A DNA stretch of 64,000 bases, taken from positions 34,018,116 to 34,082,115 of the forward strand of contig NC_068347.1 of the NCBI RefSeq assembly GCF_014633365.1. Reading direction: 5' to 3'. A model generated the notes under the pieces. That model did not search any database and was not told where the DNA came from. It was given only the letters and a program-made list of their open reading frames with translations. The DNA is from Diospyros lotus (taxonomy: Eukaryota > Streptophyta > Magnoliopsida > Ericales > Ebenaceae). Numbering within the stretch: position 1 is the stretch's first letter; every line of letters begins with the position of its first letter. This document shows positions 47,901-64,000 of this stretch, piece after piece. Position numbers and translations under genes: made by a program.

Positions 47901-50900
47901 GAGACCAATGAACTGCTTAAAAGTATAGATTTTGAAGTTTCTACCAGTGCTTTATTGGTGGAATGGTGCAACATTAAGCAAAGAATGCCAATTGTTATGG
48001 AACTTTCTTCAGTCCAACTGTCTGCAGCAACTCTGGGGACTAGGTATTCTATCAACTACAGAAACATAAGGTGAATCAAACAAACGAATATCCCAGACTA
48101 GTATGAAACTTCAATATAGTGGAATAATTACCTCTATTGTGATAGCTAGCCAAGCTTCATTATCAGACAGTGATGCAGAATTTACTAAATGCAGAATGCA
48201 GAAAGTAAGCTGACAGGTGACCATAAAAGCTTGAGAAGAAGAATGCCTTGACTGATAACACAGACTCCGGATACCACTGCCTATCCCATGCAAGCATAAC
48301 TGATCTGAAGCAGCAGGAAATTTGTCTACCATTACTGCCATTGCACTGACTACTGAAACAATGTCATCCTCTTCATGTTCTTCTAAGAGCTCTTTCAGTA
48401 GACATACCAATAATCTAGCTGCAAAGTTATCTTCCAATGCTACTAACTCTGCTATAGCATGTACATCTATCTTTTGGCTACTGCCTCCATACATGATGAA
48501 GCGATTTCCATATGAGCTATTGCACCTGCATAACTCCAGGATCTGGTTAGATAACAGCTTACAGATTTTCTCTTGTTGAAACAACCATTTCAATGATATT
48601 GGGTGAATTCTCATGGCAACCAAATCCCATACTTTTTCTGCCATCAGATGGAACAGAATATGTTCGGCCTCCAGGCTGTAGGATATTTGGTAACTCATCT
48701 TCGCAAGACCTCTATACAAGCCATAAAGATTAACCAAAAGCTCCATAGGCACTGGCTCAACAGCACCACATAAGATTCCACTGCTGTTAACTAGAATATA
48801 TTGCTCGAGAGAAGCTAAAACCAGTTTCTCATCTGCAAGCCTGAGTGAGGAAGAAATCAGTGAAGAAAAGGCAGATAAAACTAAACATCAATTGCATGAA
48901 GTTAAAGAAGTGAGAAAAAGGTTACCCGTCATCGTGTAATGAGCTGGTGTACAATATCAGCAAAACCGCAGATTGACAGGAAAGCAGTTCTAAATTCCTG
49001 TAGCTCTTTTGCCCTAGAAGGAACAGCAGATCAACAGGATCAGATGGCAGATGGGAAGCGGCATCTCTAATTGGTTGCCCAAAGTTATTTCCCTGAATCA
49101 CATCCACTATTGAACTGAACATCAGATAAACTCTCAATTTCATCATCTCTGTTGGAAATAAACCCAAACATCCAAATGAAAAACTGAACCAGGAAGATGA
49201 AACCAGAAAGTTTGCAAATTCTGTGGCCTGGACATCAGAATCATGAAGCAGTATAGAGTGAAAAGCTTCTAGTACACCAAGGACAACATCCTCCTCTATT
49301 TCATGTATGGCTGTCATAAACCAAGGCAATAAAGTTGTTTTACATATATTTACAATAGAGTTTTGCAGTTCTGTTTTAGTGCTGGTGGAATTTCCTTCAT
49401 GACTATATGCATATGCCTCTTTCAGAAGGTAGAGGGAGTGCATAAGTTGGATGGAATTGTTTCTATGGTGACTCAAACAAGTGAGAATGGCATGTCTTGA
49501 TGCATCCTGGACTGATGTTGAGAAATTTGGAGTTCCTTGAGAAGATGGTGATTTCATAATAGCTACAAGGATTAAGCAGGCCATAGAGAATGTCTCCGTG
49601 AGCATGCCCATCTCCCCATCAGTGTGCTTTTTAACCATCTGTGTCAAGATAAGACCTAATTCTTCAATGCAAGAGGGGGATACTAGCCCAGGGCAATTTG
49701 AAACATAGTTCCAAATGAGCTTTAGTGTCTGCGTTTGGACAGGATGATAAGGAACTTCAGCTACATAATCCAGAGAAGGAACCAGAGTTGAAAATCCAAT
49801 AGTGAGCCTTTGTCCAAACATTTGATCAGCTGTTGATAGAAGGTCAAGAACCTGAAGGCAAGACGTCAGAACAGGATCTCGGTACCCTGTAAATTTACAG
49901 TCAAAAGGTCACTCTCAACAAAAACTGGAATTGGTGGAATCCATATTTTTTATAGATGATAAGTTGAACCCATATAATGGGATAAAGACTTGGTATGCCG
50001 CTATTGTGTAAGAACTGAAGGTTTGTTTTTGATAAAATCATAAACCATGCAAAAGTTTTGGTGCAGTAGACATGAATGGATGATACTAAATCGTCCAATA
50101 ATTTGATTACATAACATGATCAATTATTGTGATTCATTCTTCATTCTTGGATTACTAAAAAAATTGCAATAATTAGTTCAAGAAGACCAAAATAATATCC
50201 AGATAAGAACCACCAAATTTTGCAAAGTTTTATGATGAACCCTATATGAAAGACCATTTTTCAAACTGAAGGTCTATATTAGTTGCTAGTGGTACCCCTT
50301 GTTTATTGGTGATGTTTACCTGACAATCTCAGTATTTCAAATACGTAATCAGCAATATTTTCTTCCACAAATTCTCGGATTTCATTCCCTGAACCACCTC
50401 CCTGGGACAGATAGAGAAAGATTAAATCCAATGTGCTGACTTGCACTTCAGTGTCTGAAGATAGTAATGGGGCTTTGACAGCCTCAGCAAATAACATGTT
50501 CAGAGGAGGACCATCAACTACATGTTCTGCTGTTTGCATGAAGTTGTCAGCTTCACAAGAATTCTTGTAACTCAAATCAATAGCACAGGCAATCTGAAAG
50601 AACCCCCTTTGAACCAACACTGTCAAAAGCGCTACATAGGTGGAAATGAATTACAAATTAGCCCATAGAAAATGATAAAATGAAAAGGAGGATGTGCAGA
50701 GTAAATTATGCAGCTTCTAAATCAGGTCAGAGAAATTGCAAGTCAGACAGACATGAGTGTGTGCCCATGCTGTGTCAGAGTGAACTACAGATGGATGCAC
50801 ACTTCAAATCTCAACTCTGTACTTGAGCCCAAATTTTTAGCAGTACTAAAAGGGATAGAACAGTAGGTAGTATAACCATTGTGTAATTTAGAGTTTCATG

Positions 50901-53021
50901 GTATTTTGCTGCAATTTATGAAGCAAGAATCCTACTTAACAGTTAAAAATCCAGTTTCGAAATTCAGCTTACACCAAAATACACCTTGCCAAAGAATGCC
51001 GTAGCAACCATGAGTTCCCTTACTAGCCCAAAAGAAACCACAATATCCATGTTCAGGGAATTGTTACTGTTGCATTAATTTTCAGTTGCCACTTTAACTT
51101 AACACCAATATAAATATTGAGCCAACTGCACAACTATGGTGAATTTACATCATTCAAGACAAGCCTTAACATGTTAAACTCCTATTTCAGCTCCGCTTAT
51201 TAGCAGAAAGTATTCTAGAAACAAGAGAAGGAAAATTCCAGAAAAAGTTGACAGACCTACACAATTCAAGCGAACATCATCACTTTGAGTCTTTGTTAGG
51301 ATATCCAATGACAATTGCAAGAGCTTGGGACAAAAGGGACAGAAAATATCAGTTGCGCCCTCATCCTTGCATGCATACTGGAGGATGGATATTTTGTACA
51401 GAACAAAGAGGATCTCCCCTTGGATTTCATCACTGTACACAGTAAGTATGAAGAAGGCTTAAAAGGTTAAATATAAAATGCTGTATATAAGGAGATATCT
51501 AAGGCCAGAGTTTTACTCCAGCTGCTACCTTGGCAACTGAAGACCGGTCACAAGGTTTAAAGTTAGTGCATCTTTGTCTTTGATGTAGGAATAGAGGTTA
51601 TTTTTCTGACAACCCAATAGAATGCCTAAGCAGTGAAGCTGCATTTGAAGAAAAATCAAAATAGATGTTACTTAGAATAGCAACAGTTCTCATTAAGCAC
51701 ATTGGCAATGTTAATTGGTAAGAAACCCGCTTATATGCAGCATCCAACCTTTAATCCCTAAAGAAGGTTTCTGGCTAAAAAGGGAAAATTTGCCTTCACA
51801 GAAATTACTAGTCTTTAAGTTACACACGGATGGGTTCAATTGATTGAGCACCAACATCTAGCAAACATCTAAAAGCCTGATCTGAATGAATTTTGCAGCA
51901 TAAACACAAACATCCATGGAAAAGCAGTTGTATGTAGGATACTGCAGTTAAAAATTCAGTCATCCATATATTTCGTCAGAGATGGTATATTCCAAACCGC
52001 CAAATTGGAGCATATGCTTCTTTTGTCAAAATATGAGTGGATGCTACAAGTTTTCTTCTTTCTCTGTATTATTATTATTTTGTACAATCGTATGGCATAA
52101 ACAAATTTTTGAACTACTTCTCCATGTCGTGATTTTTGTTTTAAAATATCTAGATATCAGGTAATTCAACAAATTAGTTACAAGAGAAGGTCCAAACCCA
52201 AAAATATCATTAGAGTATGTGAATAATAGAATAGAGAAACTCCATTGAAGTAAGCTTAGAAAATAGAACTGGCCAAGTACAAATAAACCCAGAAAAAATA
52301 TGTTAATTCTTAGATAGTTTTACACTGTTTATTCACAAAACTTCTCCAAATTATGACATATATAGAAGTTATGCTTTTAAAATCTGAGTATATTCAATAA
52401 CTGTGTTTTGGTTCGATTGCGTAGAAAGTGCCTACTATTACGTGTTTGTTTTTCTCATTGACCAAACCCGGAGACAAGGTGTTAGCTTTTTAAGATTTAA
52501 ACTCGAATAAAGAAAACGTAACGGCAGAGGCAAGGAAACATTACCGCGAACACCTGCCGACGGCTCCAGGCCAAGGCACGGGACGAGAGCCGAGAAGCGA
52601 TCCGAGCGGCGAACTCGCCGCAGAGAGAGCCACCGCAGGAATGGGAGAGCAAAGAGACGAGGTCAATGACTTGGGAGGCGAGGGGGTCGTCGTCGAAGGA
52701 GGAGAGGGCGTCGACGAGGGGGGAGACAAGGAAGTGAGGGTGGAAGGCGAGGAGGTCGCGGAGGAAAGCGGGCTGAGAGAGGGCGCGAGAGAGCTGGGAG
52801 AGGGCGTAGGAGACATGGACGACGGGAGAGCGAGGGTTGGAGATGAGGTTGGAGAGGCAGACCAGGCAGATGCAGCCGCCTTCTAGGGTTTGCAAATTGA
52901 GGGACGAGCGGTGGCCTTGCGCGCACGCTGATGGCGATGCTGCCGAGTCTCCATTGATCTCGTCTGGCTGTGATTCGATGGGTGGCTGGTAGCGGTGCCG
53001 TTCTTGCTCGTACAAGTACAT
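44969..53021 (-). CDS. PRD1: PRD1, putative recombination initiation defect 1
   Basis: PRD1 is needed in plants for meiotic DNA double-strand breaks, as a partner of the SPO11 machinery, and acts in the nucleus of meiocytes. Nine exons join in phase: 53021-52545, 51638-51529, 51432-51257, 50631-50320, 49886-48926, 48840-48132, 48055-47775, 47701-47035 and 45205-44969, giving 1309 residues, close to the Arabidopsis protein. Diagnostic stretches are QGHRSSLNLQTLEGG, VHVSYALSQLSRALSQP, LQLPSDEIQGEILFVLYK, FSFGCLGLFPTEMMK, YQISYSLEAEHILFHL and HCHDLCRLMHFG. The N-terminus has Cys33, His37, Cys50, Cys52 and Cys55, a possible metal-binding cluster; most of the rest is helical repeat-like. The exon 8 start at 47701 was chosen over 47681 because it restores the conserved HAVLPG stretch. 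The exon 3 donor is GTCTGT, a less common sequence, but it is the only one that restores the conserved VALLTVL. No broken codon was found. Confidence 0.96.
45520..45825 (+). mobile_element. possible LTR-like insertion in PRD1 intron 8
   Basis: The segment TGTTAGGATATG..GGGTACAACA has TG..CA ends and a TATA box (GTATAAATACCCC near 45730) followed by a leader-like stretch. The 1.8-kb intron 8 is far longer than the other short 3' introns. No matching target duplication was found, so the call is tentative. Confidence 0.4.
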
Positions 53022-53093
53022 TGCGCTTCGCGATCTCCGAGAGCTGTCAACTGCTGTCTACACAGAGAGAGAGTTGCAGAGAGCACGCGCAGG

Positions 53094-53149
53094 GAAGGGA
53101 AGGGAAGGGAAAGGAAGGGCATGGCGTTGCAGCGTTTAAATTTTGGCGC
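53094..53149 (-). promoter_or_regulatory. PRD1 proximal promoter: E2F-like site and GGGAA repeats
   Basis: TTTGGCGC at 53142-53149 fits the E2F consensus and lies about 125 bases before the ATG. Next to it, 53094-53119 is a run of AAGGG-type repeats. On the gene strand this gives CCCTT repeats. The role is inferred from motif and position. Confidence 0.4.
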
Positions 53150-55061
53150 GAATTTTATTTATACTTTAACTATTAAATATTAATGAGATATAAACTTATA
53201 TTTTTATTCTTATATTTTTATATAATTATTTAAAATTTTTATTATTTTAATTATACACTTCTAAATTTAGATGACATTCTCTTTACTTTTTAATTTTTAG
53301 TTTTAAATTTTAAATTTATTTTAAATTTTTTATTTTAATAATCTATTTTTATAATATTAAAAATACGTTTTTTATTTTAAAAATTATTTCTTAAAATAAA
53401 AAATTAGAAAACCCATTTTCTTTAAAATTTTAAAAATAATTTTTTAATAATATTTTATTCAATAAATTTAATTATTTGGTAAATTAAAAATATTTAATAT
53501 TAATATATTATTAAAAATATTTATTTTTTTAAATTAATAAATTTTGTAATTTTTTTTATTATAATAATAAAATATAAACAAATAAATATGTTTTGAGTTT
53601 AAAAATTATTTTCAATAAAAACACTTCAAATAATTCTTTATTGTTTTAATTTTTTTTATAATTTTTTTTATTTTTAAAAACAGTAAAGAGAAAATATATT
53701 CATTATTTTATAAAATTAAAAATTAAAAATAACAAAAAAAACACAATCTATATTTCTAAATTAATTTTACTCATATATACTTTAACATTTTTTTATATGA
53801 CATCATAAAATTTTTATTATTTTAATCACATCTAAATCAACATTTTCAAATTAATTTATCCCCTTTAAGATATAATTTTAATTTAGATAAGGCAAATATA
53901 ATTAATTTTTTATTACTTAAGGTCAAATACAACCATATCATATTTTTTTTATTTTTCTCAAATTAAGTTATCCATCAATTTATTTGTTATGAAAAAAACA
54001 TTAAGAATATAATGGACATAAAAGTAAGATGCCCACTGGCAACACTTGTAAAGGTCAGATGCCATTGGCACACTTTAAATGACCCCTATTTACTCATTTG
54101 AATGTTTATTTTAATAAGTTTTATTACCTATACCTCATTTTCATACTAATTCTCACTTCAAATAGATTAATTAGATCTCCCTGAAGATCCATTTAAATCC
54201 ATCCCCAATAAAAAGTCGTTTGAATTCCAAGGACCCATTGAGGATTCATTCACATCCATCCCTCCCTAATCAAAGCCTATCTGATTTCCAATTTAAATGA
54301 ATTAATTAAAACCCGCAGAGAACCCATTTACATTCATCCCTAATCAGAGGCATTGAGAACCCACCCTAAACGGGCCATATGAAATGGTGGGATTGTGGCA
54401 GAGAGAACAAAGAAGATAAAATCTACCAAAGGAGCATATATATAAAACAGAGAGCAACAAAGGCTGATGCATACTTGTAAAGAACAGAGAGCAACAAAGC
54501 ACAAGTTTCTATTCAACTTTCAACCTGGGTAATAAGAGGCCCCCGCATGCAGTAGTGTATATGATAACCTTAACATTCCAATACACAAGGAAGAAAAAAC
54601 TGGATACAAAGAAGAAGATGATGAAGAGAGCCCCCAAAAAAATAAGGAAAACAAATTGGATTCTGAATTCTGACCTCTTTTTTAACTTACATTCTCTCAT
54701 GTTTTTCCTAATTCATTCATTCCTTCCTTCCTTCCATACAGCTCAAAATCAACTGACCTTGTTCCCTTATTCTTCCCAAGGAAGCTAATACCTCCCCAGC
54801 AACTCAAAAAGAATGATAGGTGCTTCCCTTGTGGTTTGAATAATTTTGGCATGGCATCCGAGCTAGCTAGCTAGCTAGCCTAGCTATCATGATAAGATGA
54901 TACCCAAAACATAAGGCAATATATATATATATATATATCTCACTATTACTAAAGGATACCAGGGAGGGGCGCAGATTTTTCGCACTTTTTAATCCTCATA
55001 AAAACAACAAATTACCCCCACATCATATATCACCATTAAATTTCCCGACTCTATTCTGCTC
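53150..55061. other. AT-rich region between PRD1 and SEC23
   Basis: 53150-53960 is extremely AT-rich, with degenerate repeats such as AATTTTTATTATTTTAATTA also present at 33660 and 53800. 54130-54370 repeats phrases such as CATCCCTAATCA and CCATTTACATTCATCC. An AGCT run lies at 54861-54879 and a TA run at 54920-54938. The last 300 bases are probably the SEC23 3' untranslated region. No gene was seen. Confidence 0.45.
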
Positions 55062-63693
<8,632 letters not shown>

Positions 63694-64000
63694 CTAAAAT
63701 GTTACACCAAATTAGATCAGATACGTGGCTTCAATGATGGAAGCCGGCATCAATCAGTATTTGACAAATATTCCTCAAGCCCTATATAGGATGCCACAGC
63801 TAAAAGATGACAGAAGTTACCCAGTTAAGACAGTAACATATGTATCATGTCCAATATAAAAACTTGCATTTCACACAGGTGCTTTGCATTTTTTTCCTAA
63901 CACTCCCCAGAGATCCAAGGAAAAGTGCAAGGCAGATGCATCAGAAAAAGAAAGCAAAAAAAAAAAAAAATGTACATCAATTTACACTTGGATTATTGAT

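Noticed and set aside
51833..51860. A tRNA-like GGTTCAA segment
   Set aside because: The GGGTTCAATTGATTGAGC stretch resembles a T-arm by chance; no acceptor stem or anticodon arm can be formed around it.
52541..52926. Pro/Ser/Arg-rich frames overlapping PRD1 exon 1
   Set aside because: The PRD1 frame explains the exon; the others are low-complexity by-products of its GC-rich codons.

Overview
This is a nuclear DNA window from a flowering plant, most likely a eudicot. The evidence is AT-rich intergenic DNA, split genes with GT-AG introns, plant-only gene families and plant-type retroelements. I rebuilt seven protein-coding genes exon by exon with consistent reading phases. No bacterial-type operon, CRISPR array, tRNA or rRNA gene was seen; the only rRNA-like sequence is a 5S-derived motif inside a small retrotransposon.

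Layout, left to right. (1) 1797-7101 (+): an 856-residue plant protein of unknown function, with a duplicated exon pair and a promoter carrying E2F-like and TGGGCC motifs. (2) 8560-9704 (-) and 16356-17923 (-): two tandem xyloglucan endotransglucosylase/hydrolase (XTH) genes, each 287 codons in three exons, with conserved promoter blocks. (3) 26304-32298 (-): a TIC22 chloroplast import protein in seven exons. (4) 38441-43356 (+): a 1235-residue acidic protein with one zinc-finger-like motif and a five-copy internal repeat. (5) 44969-53021 (-): the meiotic recombination initiation gene PRD1, nine exons, 1309 residues. (6) 55062-63693 (-): the C-terminal 410 residues of the COPII coat protein SEC23, whose 5' part lies beyond the window.

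The genes are not one pathway: cell-wall remodelling, plastid import, meiosis and ER export are all present. The neighbourhood itself looks ancient. From memory, Arabidopsis carries SEC23, TIC22 and XTH16 close together on chromosome 3 and XTH15, SEC23 and PRD1 close together on chromosome 4, so this window resembles the unsplit ancestor of both duplicated blocks.

The spaces between genes and the long introns are filled with mobile elements. The clearest are a complete Cassandra-type TRIM retrotransposon with 5S-rRNA-like LTRs (14856-15493), a DNA transposon interrupted by a solo LTR (35015-36199), a solo LTR in TIC22 (28276-28611), a MITE with a 10-bp target duplication in SEC23 (56810-57200), a Mutator-like element with internal tandem repeats in SEC23 (62165-63170), and four 3' fragments of an RTE-like LINE lying in introns. 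No wholly new system is evident. The most unusual signals are the exon-pair duplication, the coding minisatellite, the shared XTH promoter modules and the nested insertions.
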